A stretch of DNA of 19,437 bases from an uncultured Polyangiaceae bacterium (GTDB lineage Bacteria > Myxococcota_A > Polyangia > Polyangiales > Houyiibacteriaceae), in contig CAMYJN010000005.1 of assembly GCA_947258625.1 (NCBI GenBank), positions 1-19,437 on the forward strand, written 5' to 3'. A program made the translations under genes and the position numbers. Below, one piece after another: positions 10,901-17,941 of this stretch (the first letter of the stretch is position 1; every line of letters starts with the position of its first letter). The notes beneath the pieces were generated by a model. It did not search any database. It had not been told where the DNA came from and worked only from the letters and a program-made list of their open reading frames with translations.

Positions 10901-11274
10901 GCCGCCTGAAGGAGCTGGGCTTCGACATCGTTGCGACCAAGGGCACCCGCGAGGTGCTCGAGTGCGCCGGGGTCGAAGCGGAGAACGTCTACAAGGTGGG
11001 CGAGGGCAGGCCGCACAGCGTCGACCTTCTCCAAAACGGCGATATCGCCCTCATGGTCAACACCACCGAAGGCGCCAAGGCGATTCGGGACAGTCGTTCG
11101 ATGCGCCGCCAAACGGTCTTGAGCAACGTGCCTTATTTCACGACGATCGCGGCGGCGGTTGCCGCGGTGGATGCCATCGAAGCGCGGCGCTTGAGGCCGC
11201 TGTCGGTCCGCTCCCTGCAGGAGTACCACGCGCACAATCGCGAGCTGACGACGCTCCGGCCGGCCAAGCGCTAG
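7915..11274 (+). CDS. carB: Carbamoyl-phosphate synthase, large (ammonia-using) subunit
   Basis: A 1119-residue enzyme making carbamoyl phosphate from bicarbonate, ATP and glutamine-derived ammonia for pyrimidine and arginine synthesis. The N terminus matches the family from [10 protein letters not shown], so ATG 7915 is secure, although no good Shine-Dalgarno is visible. The first ATP-grasp half has the glycine loop at 175-180, HTGDS at 243-247 and EMNPR at 299-303, the same numbering as I recall for E. coli CarB. The second half starts near residue 590 with [17 protein letters not shown] and has a matching EVNPR. The C-terminal MGS-like regulatory domain starts near 978. It keeps T1008, T1011, K1027, N1049 and T1051, which align at a constant +34 offset with the E. 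coli IMP/UMP-site residues T974, T977, K993, N1015 and T1017. The extra roughly 34 residues therefore lie between about 304 and 978. carA is not adjacent; greA follows 42 nt downstream. Confidence 0.97.
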   Translation: MPRRDDIESILLIGSGPIVIGQACEFDYSGTQGAKALKEEGYRIILVNSNPATIMTDPEFADRTYVEPLTPEVLESIIEREKPDAVLPTLGGQTALNLALTLADRGILEKHGVELIGANVGAIRKAEERELFKAAMDKIGLESARAEVARTTEEANAAAERIGFPIILRPSLTMGGSGGGVAYNKAEFDDAIRWAFQCSPIHECLIEESLIGWKEYELEVIRDNADNFGVICTIENLDPMGVHTGDSITIAPAMTLTDREYQRLRDAGRAIITEIGVETGGSNIQFSVNPADGRVIVIEMNPRVSRSSALASKATGYPIAKIAAKLAVGYRLDELQNDITGTSAAFEPTIDYVVTKIPRFAFEKFAGADPRLTTQMKSVGEAMAIGRTFKESLQKAARSLETGRDGLTSLLGKVDYRDLAAQVRRLIESGEAINTAKPMLGELPDATDAELRDSILDLTRTPLADRLWYLADGLRVGLSVDDIHQATNIDIWFLEQIRQLIDFEQRLKASAGEPATEALLRRAKEFGFSDAQIAALRGEAAKDVRAKRASHGVEPIYSRVDTCAAEFPALTPYMYSTWGRDSEAKAGGDKKKVMILGGGPNRIGQGIEFDYCCVHASFALKELGFETIMVNCNPETVSTDYDTSDRLYFEPLTYENVMHIVEVEKPDGVIVQFGGQTPLKLAVPLSRAGVPILGSSADAIDRAEDRARFEELLTKLGLDRPRGGIANGTKDAFAVAERIGFPVVVRPSYVLGGRAMEIVHSQEELARYMTVALEAVADAETQTILVDEFLKDAIEVDVDCVSDGKDVVIGGLLQHIEEAGIHSGDSSMALPAHALPPEVLATLRSSTRALALELGVVGLMNVQFAVRGSAVYVIEVNPRASRTIPFISKAIGVPLAKIAAKVMAGATLRELDYTREIVPQHIAVKESVFPFTKFPGVDTILSPEMRSTGEVMGIADNFPDAFYKALLSAYTELPDEGKVFISVKENDKPAAAEVARRLKELGFDIVATKGTREVLECAGVEAENVYKVGEGRPHSVDLLQNGDIALMVNTTEGAKAIRDSRSMRRQTVLSNVPYFTTIAAAVAAVDAIEARRLRPLSVRSLQEYHAHNRELTTLRPAKR

Positions 11275-11316
11275 CTTTGGGTTGCCTTATTTCTGGGCAC
11301 ACATTACGACCGTACG

Positions 11317-11787
11317 ATGGAACGGGTTCCGATGACCCCCGAAGGGCACGCAGCCCTCACCGCTGAGCTCAACGCGCTCAAAGCGGAGCGGCCAAAGATC
11401 TCCCAAGAGATCGGGATCGCCCGCGATCACGGGGACCTCAAAGAGAACGCCGAGTATCACGCCGCCAAAGAGAAGCAAGGCATGTGCGAGGCGCGCATCA
11501 ATGAAATCGAAGACAAGCTTTCGCGCGCTGAGATCATCGACCCTTCGACCCTCGGTGGCGAGAAAGTGAAGTTTGGCGCCTTCGTCGAGCTCGAGGACAT
11601 GGATAACGGCAAGGTCGTCACCTACCGGCTGGTGGGTCCCGACGAGTCAGATCTCAAGCAGGGCAAGATTTCCATCACCTCGCCGGTGGCGCGCGCGATC
11701 GTAGGCAAGGAAGTCGGCGACGAGGTAGCGGTCCACACGCCGGGTGGCGTCCGCAACTACGAGGTCAGCGACGTTCGCTGGGAGTGA
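11317..11787 (+). CDS. greA: Transcription elongation factor GreA
   Basis: A 156-residue factor that enters the RNA polymerase secondary channel and stimulates cleavage of backtracked transcripts. Residues 1 to about 75 form the N-terminal coiled-coil, with the tip motif [15 protein letters not shown]40 and E43 correspond to the acidic pair D41/E44 of E. coli GreA. Residues from about 80 form the FKBP-like domain, with [16 protein letters not shown] (122-137) and TPGG (141-144). The length is normal. The ATG at 11317 gives [10 protein letters not shown], which aligns with the E. coli N terminus; a second in-frame ATG at 11332 would remove five residues. No Shine-Dalgarno is obvious. The gene lies 42 nt after carB and 24 nt before recG. 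Confidence 0.96.
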   Translation: MERVPMTPEGHAALTAELNALKAERPKISQEIGIARDHGDLKENAEYHAAKEKQGMCEARINEIEDKLSRAEIIDPSTLGGEKVKFGAFVELEDMDNGKVVTYRLVGPDESDLKQGKISITSPVARAIVGKEVGDEVAVHTPGGVRNYEVSDVRWE

Positions 11788-11801
11788 GGGGGCCTCGGTT
11801 C

Positions 11802-11805
11802 GAGG
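11802..11805 (+). promoter_or_regulatory. Shine-Dalgarno for recG
   Basis: GAGG ends 6 nt before the GTG at 11812 and supports that non-ATG start; another GTG two codons later (11818) is spaced less well. Confidence 0.5.
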
Positions 11806-11811
11806 TCACGC

Positions 11812-13908
11812 GTGCGGGTGCCAACACTGCTCGACCATCCTGTCGAAACCCTGCCCGGCATCGGGCCGACGACGGGTGCGCATCTGCGCGAGCGTGGGTA
11901 CGCTTCCATTGGCGACCTCTTGTGGCTTCTTCCGCGAGGGTACGACGACCAGCGAACGCCGATTCCGATTCACCGGCTGAAGGACGGCGATTACGCGGTG
12001 GTCGAAGGCATCGTGCGAAGGGCGCGCTCGTATCCTCGGGGCGGCCGCATGGGCTTCGAGGCGCGGATCGAGCCGTTGGACGGACGGGCCGAGGAAGGCG
12101 GTTATAGCGAGCTGAAGCTGGTTTGGTTTCGGGCGATTCCCGGGCTTGGGAAGCGCTTTGCCGAAGGCGAGACGGTTCGCGTTGCGGGAAAGGTTCACGA
12201 CTACCGGGGCACGGCGACCATCGCGCACCCCGAATCACTGCCAGCTGACGCCCCCGGGGCGATCGAGCCGCGCTATCCGGAGATTTCGGGTGTGCGTCGC
12301 AAAGCGCTTCGGCGGGCGGTCCGTGCGGCCGTCGACCGTGCCGTGGCCGAGGTCCCCGATCTGATTCCGGCTGCGCTGCGTGCCGAGCTCGGCGTTTCGA
12401 CCGTGGGCGAGGCGCTTCGGGCGATGCACGTTCCCGACCCGGCGACCTTCGACTTGGAAATAGACGCGCCAAGCCCCGCCCAGCACAGGCTTGCGCTCGA
12501 AGAGCTCGTCCTCTGGGAGCTCGCACTTCGGCTGCGGCGTGCCTCCGAGCGGGGCGGCGTTGCGCAAGGGTTCCCGATCGAGCCGACGGTGACTACCGCC
12601 TCGGCTGCGTTTTCGTTCGAGCTGACCGCGGCGCAAAAGTCGGCTGTCGCGGAGGTCAGTCAGGCGCTCGCGAGCGAGGCGCCCATGCGCCGACTGCTTC
12701 AGGGTGACGTCGGCTGCGGCAAGACCGCCGTGGCGATGGTCGCCTGTGCGCAGGTCCACGCCGGAGGCGCGCAGGCCGTGTTCTTGGCGCCGACCGAGCT
12801 CCTGGCCGACCAGCATGCGGAAACCCTGAAGCCGACGGCCGAGAAGCTGGGGCTCCGCCTCGGCGTGCTGACCGGCGCGCTCAGCAAGGACCAGCGACGC
12901 TCGATGCTCGACCGCCTGGCCACGGGCGCCGTGGATTTGGTCGTCGGTACGCATTCGCTTCTCAGTGGAGAGGTACGGTTTGCAAACCTCGGCCTGGTCA
13001 TCGTCGATGAGCAGCACCGGTTTGGCGTCGCGCAGCGGCTTCGCCTCGGCAACCGGGGCTCGACCGGGCGGCCGCACCTACTCGTCATGACGGCAACCCC
13101 GATTCCTCGAAGCCTCGCCTTGGTTCTCTACGCGGGGCTCGAGCTGACGAGCATTGAGGCCAAGCCACCCGGACGAATCCCCGTGACCACCAAGATGCTT
13201 TCGCGCTCGAAGCGCGACACGGTATTTCGGCAAATCGCACGGGCGCTCGAGGCGGGGGGTCGCGCGTTCGTGGTGTGTCCCGCGATCTCGGCGTCGGACG
13301 AGCTCGTGGGCGTGGACCGAACGGCGGTCGAGTTGAAGGCACAGTTTGGGGATGAACGCGTCGGACAAATCCATGGACGTCTGTCGGGCGAGGAGCGGCG
13401 CGACCTGATGCGTGCGTTTTCGGACGGCGAGCTTCCGGTGTTGGTTGGAACCACGGTGCTCGAAGTCGGGGTCGACGTGCCGGCCGCCAACCTCATGGTG
13501 ATCGAGCAGGCGGAGCGTTTTGGGATCGCGCAGCTGCATCAGCTTCGAGGGCGCGTCGGCCGGGCCGGTCAGCGAAGCGCCTGCCTGCTCACCTTCGCCG
13601 AGCCGATGTCCGAGGAGGCCGAGGCGAGGCTCCAAGCGCTCTGCGAGACCGATGACGGCTTCGTCTTGGCCGAACGCGACCTGGAGCTGAGGGGGCCCGG
13701 TCACCTTTTCGGGTACCGCCAATCGGGGGCGAGCGGGCTGCAGTTTGCGAGCCTGGCCCAGGACCAGACCCTGCTCGAGCGCGCTGGGGATCTCGCCGAA
13801 CGCATCATCGGGAGCGATCCGGACTTGTCGGCGTCCGAGCACGCCAGCGCGCGCGCGGCGGTCGAGCGCTGGGAGCGCAACGCGGCGGTTCGAGAAGACG
13901 CCGGCTGA
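11812..13908 (+). CDS. recG: ATP-dependent DNA helicase RecG
   Basis: A 698-residue superfamily 2 translocase that regresses stalled forks and remodels branched DNA. The N-terminal wedge region starts with [12 protein letters not shown] (helix-hairpin-helix-like, residues 14-25) and an OB-fold near 50-145. The motor shows Walker A GDVGCGKT (298-305), [14 protein letters not shown] (399-402) followed by [19 protein letters not shown] (from 426), and motif V around [13 protein letters not shown]. Motif VI is [11 protein letters not shown] (574-584). The C-terminal TRG region has [17 protein letters not shown] (623-639). The family length is about 690, so the protein is complete. GTG 11812 is chosen because of the GAGG at 11802-11805. 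It lies 24 nt downstream of greA, probably in the same transcript. Confidence 0.97.
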   Translation: MRVPTLLDHPVETLPGIGPTTGAHLRERGYASIGDLLWLLPRGYDDQRTPIPIHRLKDGDYAVVEGIVRRARSYPRGGRMGFEARIEPLDGRAEEGGYSELKLVWFRAIPGLGKRFAEGETVRVAGKVHDYRGTATIAHPESLPADAPGAIEPRYPEISGVRRKALRRAVRAAVDRAVAEVPDLIPAALRAELGVSTVGEALRAMHVPDPATFDLEIDAPSPAQHRLALEELVLWELALRLRRASERGGVAQGFPIEPTVTTASAAFSFELTAAQKSAVAEVSQALASEAPMRRLLQGDVGCGKTAVAMVACAQVHAGGAQAVFLAPTELLADQHAETLKPTAEKLGLRLGVLTGALSKDQRRSMLDRLATGAVDLVVGTHSLLSGEVRFANLGLVIVDEQHRFGVAQRLRLGNRGSTGRPHLLVMTATPIPRSLALVLYAGLELTSIEAKPPGRIPVTTKMLSRSKRDTVFRQIARALEAGGRAFVVCPAISASDELVGVDRTAVELKAQFGDERVGQIHGRLSGEERRDLMRAFSDGELPVLVGTTVLEVGVDVPAANLMVIEQAERFGIAQLHQLRGRVGRAGQRSACLLTFAEPMSEEAEARLQALCETDDGFVLAERDLELRGPGHLFGYRQSGASGLQFASLAQDQTLLERAGDLAERIIGSDPDLSASEHASARAAVERWERNAAVREDAG

Positions 13909-13979
13909 GGCGGATCATGATTGCTTCGCCGCTGTGCGGGCTTCTTGACGCATCCGAGGGACCCAGGTAGTTCCGAGCT

Positions 13980-14708
13980 ATGCCGCTGGTCCACCACGCG
14001 CAGCGCGAAGTCACGCTCAAGGTCGTTTACTACGGCGTGGGGCTCGGGGGGAAAACCACCAACCTCGAAGCCATTCACGCGCAGACTCGCCCGGATCGGC
14101 GCGGCAAGCTCGTGACGGTGAACACCGAAGCGGAGCGAACGCTCTTTCTCGACTTTCTGCCGCTGCAGCTCGGGAAGTTCCGCGGGTACGACGTGCGGCT
14201 TCATTTGATTTCGGTGCCGGGGCAGATCGCCCAGGATTCGACGCGCCAGATGGTGCTTCGCAACGTGGACGGCGTGGTGCTGGTCATCGACAGCCAAGCC
14301 GATGCAATCGAGGGTAACAACTACGGGATCCGCAACCTCGACTACAACCTGCGGCAGCAAGGCATCGACCCGGATCGCATCCCCATGGTCGTGCAGTACA
14401 ACAAGCGCGACCTCCACGGCGTTCTCGACGTCGAAGAGCTCGGCGAGCGGCTCGGTGTCCCCGAGGATATCCCGGAGCTCGTCGCGAGTGCAAAGGAGGG
14501 GTGGGGCGTGTTCGAAACCGTGAAATCGATCGTTCGCGTCTGCATGCATCAGCTCGGTGACCCGGGTGCACGCGAGGACGGCCGGGTCGAGTGCTGGCTC
14601 GACGAACCGCGCGATCGCTTCTACCCGAGCGGCCCGGTCTCGATGATTCACGCCTTGGCGCCCGAGCACGAGCTCGACCTCGAAGACGTCGAGCTCGTAA
14701 GCGGCTAG
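13980..14708 (+). CDS. MglA-like Ras-superfamily small GTPase with C-terminal extension
   Basis: A 242-residue cytoplasmic GTPase of the MglA group (bacterial cell-polarity and gliding switches). The P-loop GVGLGGKT is at 19-26, TLFLDFLPL at 54-62, the DxxG-equivalent VPGQ at 79-82, NKRD at 141-144 and SAK at 170-172. R53 and Q82 fall at the same numbers as the intrinsic arginine finger and catalytic glutamine described for MglA, so it is probably an active GTPase. The Walker B aspartate of Ras is replaced, as in MglA. M. xanthus MglA ends near residue 195. Here about 47 further residues (from about 196) form an acidic, proline-containing tail that I do not recognise. No MglB/roadblock partner is in the window. 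It may be an MglA paralogue rather than MglA itself, so no symbol is given. The MBL-fold gene starts 3 nt after its stop. Confidence 0.9.
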   Translation: MPLVHHAQREVTLKVVYYGVGLGGKTTNLEAIHAQTRPDRRGKLVTVNTEAERTLFLDFLPLQLGKFRGYDVRLHLISVPGQIAQDSTRQMVLRNVDGVVLVIDSQADAIEGNNYGIRNLDYNLRQQGIDPDRIPMVVQYNKRDLHGVLDVEELGERLGVPEDIPELVASAKEGWGVFETVKSIVRVCMHQLGDPGAREDGRVECWLDEPRDRFYPSGPVSMIHALAPEHELDLEDVELVSG

Positions 14709-14711
14709 GTC

Positions 14712-15593
14712 ATGAAAGCAACCGGCCCAGAGTCCGTCGCCGATCGCGTTCGGACGGTTGTGCCGACGATTGAAATGCTTCCGGTGCGCACACCGACCCT
14801 ACCGCCGGCGACGCACACCAACACCTTCCTCATCGGCACCGGGGAGGCCGTCCTGATCGAGCCTGCCACGCCGTATCGCGAGGAGCAGGATCTGATGGTC
14901 CAATGGGTTCAATCGGCCCGGCTCCGCGGCGTCGAACCCGTGGCCATCCTCGCCACCCATCATCATCCGGACCATGTCGGCGGAGCGATGGCGCTCCGGG
15001 AGCGGCTGCAGCTCCCGCTCTGGGCGCATGCGATGACGGCGCAGCGCCTCGATGGCATCGTCGAAAGCGACCGCTTGATTCAAGACGGCGAGCGGATTCA
15101 GCTCGACGGCCCGACGCCTACCGCATTGACCGCGGTTCACACACCGGGGCACGCGCCGGGGCATCTGTGTTTCATCGAGGAGGCGAGCAACATCATGATT
15201 GCCGGTGACATGGTGGCGTCGATCGGTACCATCATCGTGGAGCCTACCGATGGAGACATGCTCTTGTACTTGGAGTCGCTTCGCAACATGTCGACGCTCG
15301 AGCCGGCGGGGCTGCTTCCCGCCCACGGAACGCTAATCGAGGAACCTCAAGCGATCTTGAATTTCTACATCGAGCACCGCTTGATGCGCGAGCGCAAGGT
15401 CATCGACGCACTCGAAGCACGCGCCAAAGCGTCGCGGCCGAGGCACTTGGTGGCGAGTGCCTATGCCGACACGCCGAAGGCTCTCTGGCCCTTGGCCCTG
15501 CAGTCGATCGAAGCGCATCTGATCAAGCTCGAGCGCGAAGGGCGCGTTTGGAAGGAAGGGGACCGCTGGGCACCGGTCCCACCCGCCAACTGA
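14712..15593 (+). CDS. MBL-fold metallo-hydrolase, LACTB2-like
   Basis: A 293-residue protein with a complete metallo-beta-lactamase-fold metal site: HHHPDH at 83-88 (H83, H85, D87, H88), H147 in HTPGHAPGH, D166 in AGD and H205 in PAHG. Two metal ions, probably zinc, would be bound. Residues from about 225 form a winged-helix-like C-terminal segment with a basic stretch. This arrangement is seen in LACTB2-type MBL proteins, some of which cleave RNA; other members hydrolyse thioesters or other substrates, so the substrate is unknown. There is no signal peptide, so it is cytoplasmic. ATG 14712 follows the GTPase stop by 3 nt, and the two are almost certainly co-transcribed. Direct repeats begin 5 nt after its stop. 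Confidence 0.88.
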   Translation: MKATGPESVADRVRTVVPTIEMLPVRTPTLPPATHTNTFLIGTGEAVLIEPATPYREEQDLMVQWVQSARLRGVEPVAILATHHHPDHVGGAMALRERLQLPLWAHAMTAQRLDGIVESDRLIQDGERIQLDGPTPTALTAVHTPGHAPGHLCFIEEASNIMIAGDMVASIGTIIVEPTDGDMLLYLESLRNMSTLEPAGLLPAHGTLIEEPQAILNFYIEHRLMRERKVIDALEARAKASRPRHLVASAYADTPKALWPLALQSIEAHLIKLEREGRVWKEGDRWAPVPPAN

Positions 15594-15598
15594 CCGCC

Positions 15599-15680
15599 CG
15601 CCGCAACCCAACCGACGTTGGCTCAAACACAGCGCAAACCCGCGCCGCAACCCAACCGACGTTGGCTCAAACGCAGCGCA
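15599..15680. repeat. Two 38-bp direct repeats, 44-bp period, each with a small hairpin
   Basis: Copies at 15599-15636 and 15643-15680 match at 37 of 38 positions (A at 15629 versus G at 15673), with a 6-nt spacer. Each contains CCAAC-CGAC-GTTGG, a perfect 5-bp stem with a 4-nt loop (15608-15621 and 15652-15665). They lie between the MBL stop and the transposase. No third copy is visible in the window. They could be REP-like elements acted on by the adjacent Y1 transposase. There is no T-tract to support a terminator. Confidence 0.85.
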
Positions 15681-15709
15681 CATCGGCCGAATTACTACTG
15701 GTTTCGTGA

Positions 15710-15746
15710 AGTGACGGGCGCCGGCGGCCAGCCCAAAACCGTCACT
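15710..15746. repeat. Inverted repeat upstream of the transposase
   Basis: AGTGACGG (15710-15717) and CCGTCACT (15739-15746) are exact reverse complements around a 21-nt GC-rich interior. A GGGC (15716-15719) / GCCC (15731-15734) pairing is a competing alternative. It ends 69 nt before the transposase ATG. It could be an end-recognition hairpin, an operator or an RNA hairpin in the 5' leader; no T-tract follows. Confidence 0.6.
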
Positions 15747-15815
15747 GCGATGCCCCCAAGCTCCTGAAATCGCGCAGACCTGAGTGGGCACGGCATTCGC
15801 TTCCATCGATGAGGC

Positions 15816-16733
15816 ATGACCCGACCCCGCATCGTCGATCCGGGCGCGACCTTGGCGCTCTCCCGGCGTACCACCCGACGCCATTTCCTCCTCCATCCCG
15901 ATGAAGCACGGCAGATGAATCAGGTGTACTGGTATTGTCTTGCCTACGCGGCAAGGCTTCATGGTGTGTTGGTCCACGCCGCTTGTCTCATGTCGACGCA
16001 CTCACACGAGGTCATCACCGATGTAAGGGGCGAGTATCCGAAGTTCCTCCAGACGTTGCACCGCAACCTGGCCTTATGCACCAAGGCTTACCGCGGCTGG
16101 CCCGAAGAGGTGTTCAACAAACAGAGTAGCGGCGCACATACGCTGCTGACGCCCGAAGCGATCGTCGAAGCGATCGCCTACCTCATCGTCAACCCCGTCG
16201 AAGCCGGGGCCGTGCGCTACGCCAAAGACTGGCCTGGGGCCCACACGCTCGCTCGGCATGTCGGCAGGCGCGTCATCCGGGTCAAGCGTCCCAAGCACTA
16301 TTTCGACCCCAATAACCCCAAGTGGCCCGAAGAGCTCGAGCTTCGCTTGGATATGCCCGTCGCCCTCGAGCTCGACTACGGACCGGAGCTTGCCCGCGAG
16401 CGCATCGCAGAGCGGGTGCGCAGCAAGCAACACCAGGCTTGGAACAGGGCCAAGCGCAGGGGCCTCTCGTTTATCGGGCCCAAGCGCGTACTGAAACTCC
16501 CTCATACCAAACAGGCCAAGAGCCACGAGGTGTTCGGAAGCCTGAACCCGCAGTTTGCTGCCGCGGGCAATCGAGTGGCGGCGACCGAAGCGGTGCAGCG
16601 GCTCCGAGCATTCAGGGCGCAGTACGCGGGAGCGCTGGCCGCGTGGACAGCCGGAGACCGGAGTGCGTGCTTCCCGCTGGGCACTTGGTGGATGCGGGTG
16701 TGGCACGGAGCGCGCTGCGGACCTGCGCCGTAG
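15816..16733 (+). CDS. Y1 (HUH) transposase, REP-associated / IS200-like family
   Basis: A 305-residue single-strand DNA transposase. The HUH-type metal motif is H62-S63-H64 (in MSTHSHEV, where most relatives have NHxH). The probable nucleophile is Y122 in AYLIVNPVEAGAV, the family's Y-x-x-x-N-P-V-x-A-G signature. The Y1 domain covers about residues 15-155. The remaining roughly 150 residues carry a charged region (RIAERVRSKQHQAWNRAKRR) and end with FPLGTWWMRVWHGARC, longer than classical IS200 TnpA (about 150 residues). An in-frame TGA at 15810-15812 just before the ATG at 15816 fixes the start. The hairpin repeats at 15599-15746 are upstream. No left/right ends typical of IS elements and no target duplication are visible, which fits a domesticated REP-associated tyrosine transposase (RAYT) better than an active IS. 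Confidence 0.85.
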   Translation: MTRPRIVDPGATLALSRRTTRRHFLLHPDEARQMNQVYWYCLAYAARLHGVLVHAACLMSTHSHEVITDVRGEYPKFLQTLHRNLALCTKAYRGWPEEVFNKQSSGAHTLLTPEAIVEAIAYLIVNPVEAGAVRYAKDWPGAHTLARHVGRRVIRVKRPKHYFDPNNPKWPEELELRLDMPVALELDYGPELARERIAERVRSKQHQAWNRAKRRGLSFIGPKRVLKLPHTKQAKSHEVFGSLNPQFAAAGNRVAATEAVQRLRAFRAQYAGALAAWTAGDRSACFPLGTWWMRVWHGARCGPAP

Positions 16734-16996
16734 CGCTTCGCCACAGTCCGAGCGGATGTCGCGGCTGCCCGAGGAGGGCGGCAGCGTCCCGGTGCAGGCG
16801 CGCAAGGCGATTTGCCCGACGATGGTTGCAATCGCGGAGATTCCAGCGCCGAATTGAGGAGAGTCTGGCTCATCTTGGGACGTGAGGGTGCACAATGCCG
16901 CTCTGCCTCGAGGCCTGCGCGCGTGTCACGCGGGCCCATCGCATCGCCAACCACGGCCGGTTTTGCGCGGCCGGTTTTGCGGCCATGGAAGCCCCG
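16734..16996. other. Gap between convergent genes without a supported gene
   Basis: This 263-bp stretch lies between the stops of the transposase (+) and the DUF547 gene (-). Short frames exist on both strands, but none resembles a known protein and none has a Shine-Dalgarno. Apart from the tandem repeat at 16955-16981 I see no structure in it. Confidence 0.6.
16955..16981. repeat. Two 13-bp tandem repeats (14-bp period) between convergent genes
   Basis: GGCCGGTTTTGCG occurs at 16955-16967 and 16969-16981, separated by one C. With the following GGCC (to 16984) it makes GGCCG/CGGCC stems. On the - strand it also makes a longer CCAUGGCCG/CGGCCGUGG pairing with one G-U. It sits just beyond the DUF547 stop, so a terminator for either convergent gene is possible, but there is no T-run. 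Confidence 0.7.
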
Positions 16997-17908
16997 TCAC
17001 GCCATCGAGTTCAACGACCAATCATAGCGGTGATAATCCAACGGGTAACCTGCCTCGAACGCGGCCTCCAAGGCCGCCCGCTGCTCACTTCGCGCATACT
17101 TCAGCAAGAAGATTTTCACGCCTTGGATGCGTCCGAAGTCGCTCTGGTAGTATCGGAACGTGATCGGCAGTCGAACCACGCGCAGGGCATCGTCGACCTC
17201 GACGTCCGAGGCAACGTAGTTGAGCGACGCGAGGTCGAGCTGCTCGTCTAGCTTCGAGGCTTCGTAAAAGGCGACCGGCGGGCAGCTCGTCGATGCACAG
17301 ACGAGGGCCGCGTGAATTCGCGGGTCGACGTGGGAAGGGCAGAGCCCGAGCCTGGGGTCGTCGTCACCGAACAGCCGGGCGCCGGTTGCAGCGTGAGGAG
17401 CGTTGCGACGCAGGACGCCGTTTTCGATTTCGTCGAGGGTCAGCACAAAGTCGCCAACCCGGTATGCGACGACGCCAAAGAACGACGGGATCTCCATCAC
17501 GGACTCGCGTATGCCCAGCGCGAGGACGCCGTGGATGGCGAGCACGTTGTAGAGGTTGATCCAAAACGCTATCCGCGAATCGTCATCGCTGATGTCCCCG
17601 GGGTCGATGGCCTGCAGCAGGCCGCTGGTGGCCTTCATCTCCGCGAACGTCGGTGACGTGCGCAGCTTCGTGTAGTCGACTTGGCCGTTTTCATCGAGCG
17701 CCTCGACCTTCAGCTGATTCCGAAGCTTACGGAGGGATTCGGCGATTTCGCCTGGAGAAGCCGCCGAGGAGGCCGCCGGGTCCTCGTTGAGGACTTTGCG
17801 GGTGAGCCATTGATTGGGCAGCAGGGCCTTGGCGAGCTCGGCCGGGTTGCGGGCGCGCTTCAGGATGTCGCCCGCGTCGCGTATGTTTCGGATCCAGGAC
17901 TCGCCCAT
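16997..17908 (-). CDS. DUF547 domain protein
   Basis: A 303-residue protein recognised as DUF547 by FWINLYNVLAIHGV (115-128), ALVCASTSCPP (201-211, with C204 and C209 and H199 just before) and the C-terminal YDWSLN (295-300), all typical of the family. The biochemical function of DUF547 is not established. The conserved histidine/cysteine residues suggest a thiol-based active site, which is inference only. There is no signal peptide or membrane segment at this start, so it is probably cytoplasmic unless the true start is elsewhere. ATG 17906-17908 is used; the Shine-Dalgarno is weak. It is 33 nt downstream of the repeat-protein gene on the same strand, probably the second gene of that operon. 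Confidence 0.9.
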   Translation of the reverse strand: MGESWIRNIRDAGDILKRARNPAELAKALLPNQWLTRKVLNEDPAASSAASPGEIAESLRKLRNQLKVEALDENGQVDYTKLRTSPTFAEMKATSGLLQAIDPGDISDDDSRIAFWINLYNVLAIHGVLALGIRESVMEIPSFFGVVAYRVGDFVLTLDEIENGVLRRNAPHAATGARLFGDDDPRLGLCPSHVDPRIHAALVCASTSCPPVAFYEASKLDEQLDLASLNYVASDVEVDDALRVVRLPITFRYYQSDFGRIQGVKIFLLKYARSEQRAALEAAFEAGYPLDYHRYDWSLNSMA

Positions 17909-17941
17909 CGCGACTTAGAGTACGGCTGAACCCGGTTTTCG

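Noticed and set aside
11282..11310. A promoter before greA: TTGCCT, 17 nt, TACGAC
   Set aside because: The weak -10 and the implied transcription start at the ATG leave no solid support.
13917..13970. A 17-codon frame (ATG to TAG) just upstream of the GTPase gene
   Set aside because: It has no Shine-Dalgarno and no recognisable regulatory peptide pattern; a frame this short is expected by chance.
13945..13973. A sigma-70-like promoter: TTGACG, 17-nt spacer, TAGTTC
   Set aside because: The -35 box is good but the -10 matches at only two positions, and the start site would fall at the start codon.
13701..14669. A 322-codon - strand frame over the recG end and the GTPase gene
   Set aside because: The opposite strand carries two genes with intact family motifs; this is an antisense shadow.
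15599..15680. CRISPR array
   Set aside because: There are only two repeats with a 6-nt spacer and no cas genes.
15599..15680. Rho-independent terminator for the MBL gene
   Set aside because: The stems are only 5 bp and no T-run follows either one.
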